A DNA stretch of 64,000 bases from Thioalkalivibrio sp. ALJ21 (GTDB lineage Bacteria > Pseudomonadota > Gammaproteobacteria > Ectothiorhodospirales > Ectothiorhodospiraceae). The position numbers and the translations under genes were made by a program. Location of the stretch: assembly GCF_000378605.1 (NCBI RefSeq), contig NZ_KB905157.1, positions 124,001 to 188,000 of the forward strand, read 5' to 3'. Positions 26,985 through 35,939 of this stretch are shown piece by piece (within the stretch, counting starts at the first letter, position 1; each line of letters opens with the position of its first letter). The notes beneath the pieces were generated by a model. The model made no database searches and was not told where the DNA came from. It saw nothing but the letters and a program-made list of their open reading frames with translations.

Positions 26985-27724
26985 AGAATTACTGCGTAGT
27001 GCAGCATAGTTATTCCGAGTTTCTCGGCCTGATCGAATCGCAGCTCGAGAAGCGCGATATCGGCTTTTCCTACTACCGGCCCTTTGTCGGCCAGGACCTC
27101 CCCGGGTCGGCGGCCCAGTTCGACGGCCTGTGGCTGCTGGGTGGCGCCTGGCCGACCGCGGACCACGAAGAAAACCCGCAGGTCCCCGACGAGCTGGCGC
27201 TGATTGATATCTTCCGCCGGTCGCAGCGCCCGGTGGTCGGGCTGGGCATGGGCGGGCTGCTGGTGGCCGAACAGGCCGGTGGCACCGCGCATGAGGACCC
27301 GATGTACCGGGCCCGTTTCGTGACCGCGCACAAGACCGCGGCCGGCGAGGGCGACGATCTGGCCGAGGCCCTGGACGGGCGCCGCGTACTGCAGCTGGTC
27401 AACGGCCGCGTGGATCTGCCGGAGGGGCTGGAGCCAGTCCTGGTGGACGACGACGGTGACTGGTTGGCAATCCGGCCGGACAAGCTGACCTACGGCCTGC
27501 TGTTCCGTCCGGAAATGAAGCCGGGCATGCTCGAAGACATCATCATGGAGGCCAAGCACAATCCGCCGCCGAACATGGGCGAGTTGCTGGGCGAGGCGCG
27601 CATGGAGTGGGGTGACATGCAGAAGGTCACCGAGGACGTGATCGTTGCCCTGGTCAAGGAGCTCGGCCTGATGCAGGAGCGGCGCAAGATGCCCGTGTTC
27701 AGCCTCAAGATCGAGAACGAATAG
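26981..27724 (+). CDS. Class I glutamine-amidotransferase-like protein lacking the nucleophilic Cys
   Basis: 247 residues with the GATase1 flavodoxin-like pattern (DGLWLLGG, RPVVGLGMGGLLVAEQAGG). In active enzymes the elbow reads G-x-C-x-G; here residues 87-91 are G-L-G-M-G, so the Cys position is Gly89. Glutamine hydrolysis by the usual thiol mechanism should be impossible. The C-terminal third (about 170-247) is an extra helical region ending near KMPVFSLKIENE. Role unknown: it may bind a ligand or act as a scaffold for its operon partners. Coupled to the LysR gene by a four-base overlap. Confidence 0.7.
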   Translation: MKNYCVVQHSYSEFLGLIESQLEKRDIGFSYYRPFVGQDLPGSAAQFDGLWLLGGAWPTADHEENPQVPDELALIDIFRRSQRPVVGLGMGGLLVAEQAGGTAHEDPMYRARFVTAHKTAAGEGDDLAEALDGRRVLQLVNGRVDLPEGLEPVLVDDDGDWLAIRPDKLTYGLLFRPEMKPGMLEDIIMEAKHNPPPNMGELLGEARMEWGDMQKVTEDVIVALVKELGLMQERRKMPVFSLKIENE

Positions 27725-27726
27725 GC

Positions 27727-28215
27727 ATGCTCCCTCCGATGGGCAGTCCGGGCGGGCTGGGCGGGGGCGACGTCGCCTCCGCCCTGACCCGTGGCAAGAA
27801 GAAAAAGGACGACCCGGCGCGCGAGCTGGCCGAGATCGCGTCACGCCTGTCGCCCGAGGATCAGGCCAGCCTGCTGAAGTTCGCGCGTTTCCTCGAGCAG
27901 GAGTCGCCGGCCCCGGCGCCGGAACCGGTGCCCGAGCCGGAGCCGATCCCGCGCCCGGAGAACGAATCGGTGATCAAGGCGATGCGCCGGCTGTCGGCGA
28001 CCTATCACATGCTGGATCGCTCCAAGCTGCTCAACGAGACCTCGGCGCTGATGGCCCAGCATGTGATGCAGGGGCGTTCGGCGGTGGAGGTGATCGACGA
28101 GCTGGAGGTCGTGTTCCAGACCCACTACGAAAAGGTGGTGGCCGAAGACCCGACGCGTAAGGATGGGTCCTCCCAGGCGTCCGCAGACGCGACAAACGGG
28201 GATGCCAGTCGATGA
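27727..28215 (+). CDS. Uncharacterised soluble protein with Pro-Glu linker
   Basis: 162 residues. A Gly-rich and Lys-rich start (ALTRGKKKK), a short helix (LAEIASRLSPEDQASLLKFARFLE; residues about 37-60 in two parts), a Pro/Glu linker (APAPEPVPEPEPIPRPE), then a helical domain (about 80-140) with LSATYHMLDRSKLLNETSAL. No signal, membrane segment or catalytic motif. It sits between the amidotransferase-like and transporter genes with a four-base overlap into the latter, so it probably works with them. I do not recognise the family. Confidence 0.6.
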   Translation: MLPPMGSPGGLGGGDVASALTRGKKKKDDPARELAEIASRLSPEDQASLLKFARFLEQESPAPAPEPVPEPEPIPRPENESVIKAMRRLSATYHMLDRSKLLNETSALMAQHVMQGRSAVEVIDELEVVFQTHYEKVVAEDPTRKDGSSQASADATNGDASR

Positions 28216-29330
28216 TCGACGTCCTGCGCGAGTGGTACCGGCGGCACTTCACCGACCCCCAGGTGGTGATCCTGGCGTTCCTGCTGCTGGCGGGGTTCCT
28301 CATCATCGTCTTCGCCGGACGCATTCTTGCCCCGCTGCTGGCCTCGCTGATCATCGCCTACCTGCTGGAGGGGGCGGTGCAGAAGCTGATACGCCTGCAT
28401 GTTCCACGCCTGCTGGCGGTCACGATCGTGCTGATCGCTTTCCTGGCGCTGACGGTGGCTGCCCTCTTTAGTGTCGTGCCGCTGATGTCGGCCCAGGTGA
28501 CGCAGCTGGTGCGCGAACTGCCGGGCATGATCCGCGAGGGGCAGGCGCTGCTCCTGCAGCTGCCCGAGCGATATCCGCAACTGATTACGGACGAGCAGGT
28601 GCGCGACCTGATGGGCGCCATCCAGGCCGAGGCCACCATGCTGGGACAACGCGTCGTCTCGTTCTCGCTGGCCAGCGCCCGGCATCTGGTGGATGTCGTG
28701 ATCTACCTGATCGTGGTGCCGCTGATGGTCTTTTTCATGCTGAAGGACCGCGACCTGATCCTCGACTGGGTGCGCAGCTTCATGCCGCGCGACTCGCATC
28801 TGGCCAGCGAGGTGTGGCGCGAGGTCAACGTGAAGATCGCCAGCTACGTGCGCGGCAAGTTCATCGAGATCCTGATCGTCTGGGCGGTGAGCTTCCTGAC
28901 CTTCAACTGGTTCGGGCTGGAGTACGCCGTGCTGTTGTCGTTCATGGTCGGCATCTCGGTGATCATCCCGTATATCGGGGCAGCGGTGGTGACGATCCCG
29001 GTGGCCGCGGTGGCCTACTTCCAGTTCGGGTTGTCCAGCGAGTTTGCGTGGTTGCTGATCGCCTACGGGGTGATCCAGTTCCTGGACGGCAATGTCCTCG
29101 TCCCGCTGCTGTTCTCCGAGGTGGTCAATCTGCACCCGGTCGCGATCATCGCGGCGGTATTCGTGTTCGGTGGCATCTGGGGGCTGTGGGGGGTGTTCTT
29201 TGCGATCCCGCTGGCGACTCTGGTGCATGCGGTGATCAAGTCCTGGCCGCGCACCGACAAGCTCGAGGCCAGGCGCGAGGCGGAGCAGCAGGCCGCAACG
29301 CCCGAGCCCGCCGAAGCCGACTCCAAGTAG
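28212..29330 (+). CDS. AI-2E family transporter (PerM-like permease)
   Basis: 372 residues with about eight membrane helices in the AI-2E/PerM pattern: pair near the N-terminus (17-55), long amphipathic stretch (85-150), then the conserved C-terminal set with GISVIIPYIGAAVVTIP and FLDGNVLVPLLFSE. Members export diverse solutes (AI-2, ions or small molecules); the substrate is unknown. Start overlaps the previous stop as ATGA. Ends in a charged Ala/Glu tail. Confidence 0.85.
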   Translation: MIDVLREWYRRHFTDPQVVILAFLLLAGFLIIVFAGRILAPLLASLIIAYLLEGAVQKLIRLHVPRLLAVTIVLIAFLALTVAALFSVVPLMSAQVTQLVRELPGMIREGQALLLQLPERYPQLITDEQVRDLMGAIQAEATMLGQRVVSFSLASARHLVDVVIYLIVVPLMVFFMLKDRDLILDWVRSFMPRDSHLASEVWREVNVKIASYVRGKFIEILIVWAVSFLTFNWFGLEYAVLLSFMVGISVIIPYIGAAVVTIPVAAVAYFQFGLSSEFAWLLIAYGVIQFLDGNVLVPLLFSEVVNLHPVAIIAAVFVFGGIWGLWGVFFAIPLATLVHAVIKSWPRTDKLEARREAEQQAATPEPAEADSK

Positions 29331-29411
29331 CCCCGTCGCGCCGGCGTCCCACGCCTGCGCGGGAGGTCGGCGCGATCTGTACATTCACAACAACAAGAAG
29401 AAAAACCCAGC

Positions 29412-30938
29412 ATGACCGGTACCGAAATCCTGATGAACGTCACTCCCCAGGAAAGCCGCGTGGCCCTGGTCGACAACGGCGTTCTGACCGAACTGCATCT
29501 GGAACGAACCCGTCGGCGCGGCATCGTCGGCAATATCTACAAGGGTCGTGTCGTGCGCGTGCTCCCGGGCATGGATGCGGCCTTCGTGGACATCGGCCTG
29601 GATCGGACGGCCTTCCTGCATGCCTCCGACGTGGCACCGGTGGAGCGTGAAGAGCTTAATGGCCCAGGGTCGAGCAATGGGTCGGGCAATGGGTCGGGAA
29701 ACGGCGGCGGCAATGGTTCCGGCCGTGCCGAGACCATCCGCGAGTTGCTGCGCGAAGGCCAGGATGTGCTGGTGCAGGTGATCAAGGACCCGCTGGGCTC
29801 CAAGGGTGCCCGGCTGACGACTTACATCACCGTGCCGTCCCGCCATCTGGTACTGATGCCGAATCAGAGCAATGTCGGCGTATCCACGCGCATCGAGGAC
29901 GAGGGCTCGCGCAGCCGTCTGCGCGAGAAGGTGGAGGCCCTGCGCGACGAGATCGCCCCGCAGCATGGCTTCATTGTGCGCACCGCGGCGGAGCTGGTGG
30001 ACGACGAGGCCCTGGAAAACGACACGGCCTTCCTTAAAAAGGTCTGGGACAGCATCCAGATCGCCGCTGCCGAGGCCAGCGCGGGGGAGGAGGTCTACGC
30101 CGACCTGCCGCTGGTGCTGCGCATCCTGCGTGACATGGTCGGGGTCGAGATCGAGCGCATCCGCATCGATTCGCGCGAGACCTATCAGAAGGTCTGCGAG
30201 TTCGTCGCACAGTACCTCCCGGAGCTGGTGGGGCGGATCGAGCATTACCCCGGCGAGCGCCCGATCTTCGATCTGTTCAATGTCGAGGAGGAGATCCAGC
30301 GGGCGCTGGAGCGCAAGGTCGAGCTGAAGTCCGGGGGCTACCTGATCTTCGACCAGACCGAGGCGATGACCACGGTGGATATCAACACTGGCGGCTTCGT
30401 TGGGCATCGCAAGCTGGAAGAGACGATCTTCAAGACGAATCTCGAGGCGGCCCAGGCGATCGGGCGCCAGCTGCGCCTGCGCAATCTCGGCGGGATCATC
30501 ATCATCGATTTCATCGACATGCAGGACGACGAGCACAAGCGCCAGGTGATCCGCGCGCTGGAGAAGGCGCTCGAACGCGATCACGTGAAGACGCAGATCT
30601 GCGATGTCTCGCCACTGGGGCTGGTGGAGATGACGCGCAAGCGAACGCGCGAGAGCCTGGAACACCAGCTCTGCGAACCGTGTCCAACCTGTGCGGGGCG
30701 TGGCTATCTGAAGTCGGCCGAGACCGTTTGCTACGAGCTGTTTCGCGAGATCCTGCGCGAGGTACGTCAGTACGACGCGCGCGAACTGCGCGTGCTCGCC
30801 TCGCAGAACGTGATCGACCTGCTTCTGGACGAGGAATCGGCGAGCCTGGCGGAGCTCCAGAGCTTTGTCGGTATCCCGATCCGTTTCCAGGTGGAGACGC
30901 TATATACCCAGGAGCAGTTCGACGTGGTTTTCATCTAG
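29412..30938 (+). CDS. rng: Ribonuclease G
   Basis: 508 residues. S1 RNA-binding domain (about 38-128), catalytic DNase I-like core with Mg ligands D323 (TTVDINTGGF) and D366 (IIIDFIDM), and Zn-link cysteines in CEPCPTC (C424, C427). It matures 16S rRNA 5' ends and degrades mRNA; the C-terminal scaffold of RNase E is missing. Unusually, residues 83-104 are a Gly/Asn/Ser-only stretch inside the S1 domain, encoded by short DNA repeats at 29658-29723. Upstream of yhdP as in other gammaproteobacteria. Confidence 0.94.
   Translation: MTGTEILMNVTPQESRVALVDNGVLTELHLERTRRRGIVGNIYKGRVVRVLPGMDAAFVDIGLDRTAFLHASDVAPVEREELNGPGSSNGSGNGSGNGGGNGSGRAETIRELLREGQDVLVQVIKDPLGSKGARLTTYITVPSRHLVLMPNQSNVGVSTRIEDEGSRSRLREKVEALRDEIAPQHGFIVRTAAELVDDEALENDTAFLKKVWDSIQIAAAEASAGEEVYADLPLVLRILRDMVGVEIERIRIDSRETYQKVCEFVAQYLPELVGRIEHYPGERPIFDLFNVEEEIQRALERKVELKSGGYLIFDQTEAMTTVDINTGGFVGHRKLEETIFKTNLEAAQAIGRQLRLRNLGGIIIIDFIDMQDDEHKRQVIRALEKALERDHVKTQICDVSPLGLVEMTRKRTRESLEHQLCEPCPTCAGRGYLKSAETVCYELFREILREVRQYDARELRVLASQNVIDLLLDEESASLAELQSFVGIPIRFQVETLYTQEQFDVVFI
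29658..29723 (+). repeat. Simple repeat encoding a Gly/Asn/Ser loop inside rng
   Basis: Tandem units of the type AAT-GGG-TCG-GGC (Asn-Gly-Ser-Gly), twice nearly exact and then degenerate. It encodes a 22-residue flexible insertion in the S1 domain of RNase G. In-frame repeat units could change in number by slippage without a frameshift. Confidence 0.75.
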
Positions 30939-31091
30939 GTGGTTTTGTTCTAGCCAGGGAAACGCTGGGTAAACGAGCCCCCAGCCAGGAACGGAGGAGG
31001 AAACGGACGGCGTGACAACGATGCACGGGCCCAGACAGCGCAGGGGTCCCGGCACACCGGGCCGGCGGTGTTGCGGCCGGTCGGGGCTGAA

Positions 31092-34000
31092 ATGAGAGCC
31101 CTGTCACACTCCGTTCGTATCGTTGTTGGCGTCCTCCTGCTGCTGATTGCGGTGACCGCGGTTGCCTTGCTGGCCCTGCGCCTGACGGTGGCCCACTGGG
31201 ACGGGCTGGACGAGTGGGTGGAGACCACTGCCAGCACGCAGCTGGGCTATCCCGTTCGCACGGACGAGATCGATCTGGGCTGGTCCGGCTGGTCGCCGGC
31301 GCTGGTTGCCCGGGGCGTGAGTGTTGACCTGTCTGGCGAGGAACCGCTGCATCTCGAACGTCTGCGCCTGTCACTCAGCGCCGGTGCGACGCTGCGAAGT
31401 CGTTTTCCGTCGATGCAGGTCGAAGTGTCCGGCACCGAGGTCCGGGTGGTCCGCGAGGCTGATGGCGCGATTCATGTGCACGGCTACGACGTGGGGCTGG
31501 GCGATGGCGCCTTGCTGGAGGTCCCGGTGGAGCGCTGGCCGGACCTCGAAGCGAGTGAGGTGCGCATTACCTGGGAGGACCGCGGGGCGGGGCTGGAGTC
31601 GGTCCTGGATGTGCGCCGACTGGCCGTGCGGACGGATGCCCGGAGCCGGCTGCGCGTTTTTCTCGACGGCGCCATGCAGGGGGCGGCCGACGGTGACTTC
31701 ATCCTGGGGGTGGAGGTGCCGGACGCGACCGCCCGCGACGCGCGTTTCTTCCTCGATACCCAACCGGTGGCACTGGGGGCCTGGTCTCCCTGGCTGGTGC
31801 GTCTGGGCTGGGAGCCACCCCCCGGCACGACCGCCCTGCGTCTTTGGGGCGAGATCGACGATGGCCGTGTGGTCGCGCTGCGCGGCGAGCACGACACCCA
31901 GCTGGACGGAGCCGGGGGCGAACCGGGGGGCGCCTTTGGTCATCGCTTCGACTGGCGGGTGCGTGGCGCCGCCCATGAATCCAACTGGACCGCCACGCGC
32001 CCGGGGTCGGGCGATCTGCGCCTGCGCTATACCCTCGGGGGGGAACCCGAGGCGGTGATTGTCGAGGCGCTGGAACTCGCGGCGCGGGACCTGGAGGTGG
32101 AACCCTATGCACCTCTGCTGTTCCTGGTGGAGCAGCGCGCGCCCGAGCTGGCCGACCCCCTGCGCGAGGTGCGCCCGCGCGGACGGCTCGGCGATGCCTG
32201 GGTGCGGGCACGGCATGACGGGGAACGTCTGGAGCCGGTAGAGGGGCTGGCGCAACTGCGCGATCTGCAATGGCATGCGGGCGATTACGGGCCGGGCGTG
32301 CAGGGGGTCGACGGGGAGGTCTCCTGGCGCGAGGGCGGGTTGGAGCTCGACCTCGCCAGCCGCAATGTGCGCTTCGAGATGCCCACCCTGTTTGACGACC
32401 CCCTGTGGATCGAGACGGTGCGCGGGCGGCTGCGGGCCGAGCGCAACGAGGCCGGTGACTGGCGCATCGCCGGGGAAGGGCTCGATGTCGCGAACGAGCA
32501 CGCGGCTGCCCGTGGCCGCATGCGGCTGTTGTTCGACGGGCACGAGTCGGGCCCGCGCGTGGACCTGGCGCTGGATATCCTGCGTGCCGACGGAGACTAC
32601 ACCCAGCGTTATCTGCCCATTCATTTGTTGCCGTCCAATACCTACCAGTGGCTGGCGGAGAGCATCCAGACGGGGGTCTCCGACGGGGGCGGTATGGTCT
32701 ATCGCGGCCGCGGCCGCGACTTCCCGTTCACGGATCAGTCGGGTGTGTTCGACCTGTGGGCGGATATCGAGGAAGGCCTGCTCGATTACGAGCCCGGCTG
32801 GCCGGTGGCGGAGGACCTGCGCGGGCGGTTGCTGTTCCACAACGCGAGTTTCCGCGCGACCGATGTCTCGGGACTCATCCTCGATACGGCGGTCCACGGC
32901 ACCGAGGTGTGGATCGACGACATGATGGACACCCCGGTCCTGGAGATCGAAGGGACGGCCGACGGCACCGCACAGGACCTGATGCTGTATCTGCGGCAGG
33001 CCGGGTTGCTGGAAGACGCCGCCGAGATCCGCGATGCGGCAACACTGGAGGGACCCACGCGTCTGGCCCTGGGCATCACCCTGCCGCTCGACGAGGACCG
33101 CCTGCAGGACGTCCGTGTGCAGGGGCGGCTGGACCTGCTGCGAACGCGGGCCGAGGTCGCCGGCTGGCCGACCGGCTTCGAGGCCGTGGAGGGTGCGGTG
33201 CATTTTGATACCCACGACCGGGTATGGGCCGATGATGTACAGGCACGAGTCCATGGGGAGTGGATCAATATCAGCGCCGACTGGCCGCTGAACGGCGAGG
33301 AGGCCACGATTCGCGCCCATGGCCCCCAGCCGCTGGAACCGTGGCTGGAGGAGATACCCGCCCTGCAGCCGTATCTGGACGGCCGCGCGACCTGGGATGC
33401 GACCCTGAGGCTGGGGGATGCCATCGATGGTGTGCGTCTCGATCTGAGCTCGGATCTGGTCGGCGTCGGGATCGACTGGCCCAGCCCGATTGGCAAGGAC
33501 CCCGATGAGAGGCGCCCATTGGAGGTAACGCTCCCGTTCGGTCACAGCCGGGCGGGCATCGGGCATGTACGGCTGGGCGAGACATTGCGGGCCCACTTGC
33601 GCCTGAGCCCAAGCCAGGCACCGGACGACCCGGCTGCGCGCGGGGTGGATCCACAGACCGCCGCCGCGGGAATGGGCGTGCAGGCCATGGCGTTGGAGAT
33701 TGGCATCCCGGCCGCAACCCTGCTCTCGCTTCCGGGCGAAGGCCTTTCGGTGCGGGCACGGCTGCCGGAGCTGGGCGTCCAGCCCTGGCTGGAGGCGTTG
33801 GCCGAGGCGCCTTGGGCGCGGGATGTGGACCTGGGTGATATTGAAGCCGCCGATGGCAGCGGCGGCCTCAGTCTGCAGCGGATCGAGCTGGACGTGCGCG
33901 ATCGTATCCGCTGGGGCGAGCTGGAGATCCCGGGTACGCGTCTGCAGGGACAGCGGCGCGAGGATGGCTGGGACCTGGAGGCCCAGTCTGCCTGGCTGGC

Positions 34001-34994
34001 GGGAAGCGCCACCTGGCGTGCGTCTGGCGATGGTCGTGACCGTTGGCAGGCGCGCCTGCGTCATTTGATCCTCGAGGACGTGGATTTCGATGGCGAGCCG
34101 GACAGCGATACGACCGTGCGGGCTGTCGAAGGAGGGGGGCTGGAGGACCCGCGGGAGTGGCCGGGGGTGGATCTGGTCCTGGACCGGCTGCACGTCGGCG
34201 AGTACCGCCTGGCCGATGTTCACCTGGCGCTGGAGCCGGTGGACCAGGGGCTGCGGGTAGAGAACCTGCGGGCCCGCGGTCCGGACGGCGATTTGCGGGC
34301 GCAAGGGACTGGCCACTGGCATGTCCTGGCCGACGGGTGGCCCGACACCCGTCTGAATGTCCGGCTGTCCGGTGATGACTGGGGAGGGGCCCTGTCATCG
34401 GCGCGGCTCTCCCGCGCAATGGCGGGGGGCGAGGGCGAGGGTCGACTGGATCTGTCCTGGCCAGGCCCGCTGTATGCGCCGCGCCTGGCGCTACTGGGCG
34501 GAACGATGGAACTGGAACTGGAGGACGGTCGCCTGGCGGATGTCGAGCCGGGGGCAGGGCGCCTGCTGGGGCTGGTGAGTCTGGATGTGCTGCCACGGCG
34601 TCTGCGGCTCGATTTCCGCGATGTGTTCACGGAAGGGTTTTCCTTCGACCGCCTGGAGGCGACGGCGACGCTGCAAGATGGCAATCTGCACGTCCCCGAT
34701 CTGGAGATGCGGGGTCCGTCCGCTCGCGTACGCCTGAGTGGCCGCACCGGCCTGGTCGCGCGCGATTACGATCACCACATCGTGGTGGTGCCGAGTCTGC
34801 GTACCGCGCTGCCGATCGTCGGGGCCCTGGTCGGCGGCCCGGTAACCGGGGTGGTGGTACTGTTGGCGGAACGAGTGCTGGGGATTGGGGATCAAATCGA
34901 AGAGGCCGCGCGCGTGGAATATCGCGTGACCGGTCCGTGGGACGACCCGGAGGTGCAAACCCTGGTTCAGCCCGCCACAGACAACGACGACTAG
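31092..34994 (+). CDS. yhdP: YhdP-family AsmA-like envelope lipid-transport protein
   Basis: 1300 residues. N-terminal membrane anchor (about 9-30), then a very long periplasmic region of AsmA/DUF3971 type rich in beta strands, then the conserved C-terminus (LDVLPRRLRLDFRDVFTEGF, DYDHHIVVVPSL and a hydrophobic GALVGGPVTGVVVLL segment). Such bridge-like proteins carry phospholipids from inner to outer membrane. Position between rng and tldD matches yhdP. I chose ATG 31092 over a codon 24 bases upstream because it begins directly before the anchor. Confidence 0.92.
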   Translation: MRALSHSVRIVVGVLLLLIAVTAVALLALRLTVAHWDGLDEWVETTASTQLGYPVRTDEIDLGWSGWSPALVARGVSVDLSGEEPLHLERLRLSLSAGATLRSRFPSMQVEVSGTEVRVVREADGAIHVHGYDVGLGDGALLEVPVERWPDLEASEVRITWEDRGAGLESVLDVRRLAVRTDARSRLRVFLDGAMQGAADGDFILGVEVPDATARDARFFLDTQPVALGAWSPWLVRLGWEPPPGTTALRLWGEIDDGRVVALRGEHDTQLDGAGGEPGGAFGHRFDWRVRGAAHESNWTATRPGSGDLRLRYTLGGEPEAVIVEALELAARDLEVEPYAPLLFLVEQRAPELADPLREVRPRGRLGDAWVRARHDGERLEPVEGLAQLRDLQWHAGDYGPGVQGVDGEVSWREGGLELDLASRNVRFEMPTLFDDPLWIETVRGRLRAERNEAGDWRIAGEGLDVANEHAAARGRMRLLFDGHESGPRVDLALDILRADGDYTQRYLPIHLLPSNTYQWLAESIQTGVSDGGGMVYRGRGRDFPFTDQSGVFDLWADIEEGLLDYEPGWPVAEDLRGRLLFHNASFRATDVSGLILDTAVHGTEVWIDDMMDTPVLEIEGTADGTAQDLMLYLRQAGLLEDAAEIRDAATLEGPTRLALGITLPLDEDRLQDVRVQGRLDLLRTRAEVAGWPTGFEAVEGAVHFDTHDRVWADDVQARVHGEWINISADWPLNGEEATIRAHGPQPLEPWLEEIPALQPYLDGRATWDATLRLGDAIDGVRLDLSSDLVGVGIDWPSPIGKDPDERRPLEVTLPFGHSRAGIGHVRLGETLRAHLRLSPSQAPDDPAARGVDPQTAAAGMGVQAMALEIGIPAATLLSLPGEGLSVRARLPELGVQPWLEALAEAPWARDVDLGDIEAADGSGGLSLQRIELDVRDRIRWGELEIPGTRLQGQRREDGWDLEAQSAWLAGSATWRASGDGRDRWQARLRHLILEDVDFDGEPDSDTTVRAVEGGGLEDPREWPGVDLVLDRLHVGEYRLADVHLALEPVDQGLRVENLRARGPDGDLRAQGTGHWHVLADGWPDTRLNVRLSGDDWGGALSSARLSRAMAGGEGEGRLDLSWPGPLYAPRLALLGGTMELELEDGRLADVEPGAGRLLGLVSLDVLPRRLRLDFRDVFTEGFSFDRLEATATLQDGNLHVPDLEMRGPSARVRLSGRTGLVARDYDHHIVVVPSLRTALPIVGALVGGPVTGVVVLLAERVLGIGDQIEEAARVEYRVTGPWDDPEVQTLVQPATDNDD

Positions 34995-35005
34995 CGGATG
35001 TACCG

Positions 35006-35836
35006 ATGACACAGGTAGCGGCAATACAGATGGCCTCCGGGCCTCAGCCCCAGGCAAACTTGCTGGAGGCCAAGCGCCTGCTGCAGGAGGCCGCGGACAA
35101 GGGGGCCCGCCTGGCGGTGCTGCCGGAGAATTTTGCGTTCATGGGGATGCAGGAGTCGGACATCCTGGGCATCGCCGAGGTCGCCGACGGGGCGGGGCCG
35201 CTGCAGGCCTTCCTCGCCGAGCAGGCCCGTCGCCTGGGGTTGTGGATTGTCGGTGGTACCGTGCCGCTGCAGACCGGAGGCGGGGAACGCGTGCGTTCCG
35301 CCTGCCTGGTGTTCGACGACCAGGGTCAGCAGGTCGCGCGTTACGACAAGATTCACCTGTTCGACGTGCAACTGCCGGACAGCAGCGAGGCCTACACCGA
35401 GTCGAAGGTGTTCGAGCGGGGCGACCAGGTGGTGGTGGTCGATACCCCGGTCGGGCGCATGGGGCTCGCGATCTGCTATGACCTGCGCTTCCCGGAACTG
35501 TTTCGGGCCTTGCTGGACCAGGGGGCCGACTGGGTGGCGCTGCCGGCGGCATTCACCGCGCAGACCGGCCAGGCCCACTGGGATGTGCTGCTGCGCGCCC
35601 GCGCGATAGAGAACCAGTACTACATGCTCTCGTCGGCCCAGGGCGGATTCCATGTGAACGGTCGCGAGACCCATGGCCACAGTGCCCTGGTCGACCCCTG
35701 GGGCCGGGTCGTGAATCAGTTGCAGCGTAATCCGGGCGTGCTGCTGGCCGATCTGGATCATGCCCAGGTCGAGCGCATCCGCACGGTGTTTCCGACCATC
35801 GAACACCGGCAGCTGGCCTGCCCGGGAACGGTCTGA
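35006..35836 (+). CDS. Carbon-nitrogen hydrolase (Nit1/Nit2-like amidase)
   Basis: 276 residues with the nitrilase-superfamily triad: E41 (LPENFAF), K115 (RYDKIHLFD) and C157 (AICYDLRFPELFR). The pattern resembles Nit1/NitB, which hydrolyses deaminated glutathione formed by transaminase side reactions; that substrate is inferred from similarity only. It starts 11 bases after yhdP and precedes tldD, a frequent arrangement. Confidence 0.88.
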   Translation: MTQVAAIQMASGPQPQANLLEAKRLLQEAADKGARLAVLPENFAFMGMQESDILGIAEVADGAGPLQAFLAEQARRLGLWIVGGTVPLQTGGGERVRSACLVFDDQGQQVARYDKIHLFDVQLPDSSEAYTESKVFERGDQVVVVDTPVGRMGLAICYDLRFPELFRALLDQGADWVALPAAFTAQTGQAHWDVLLRARAIENQYYMLSSAQGGFHVNGRETHGHSALVDPWGRVVNQLQRNPGVLLADLDHAQVERIRTVFPTIEHRQLACPGTV

Positions 35837-35939
35837 CCCGAACGTCCGGGGCCGGCATAACCGCGTGGCGCGCGGGCTTGAAAGCCTGGCGCGGACCCCA
35901 AGCTCCATACTGAAAGCATTCCTGAACCCCGAGGATTCC

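Noticed and set aside
31371-34322. Long open frame antisense to yhdP (about 980 codons)
   Set aside because: It is a GC-rich shadow of yhdP. It lacks any recognisable domain, and the plus-strand frame has a signal anchor and YhdP C-terminal motifs.
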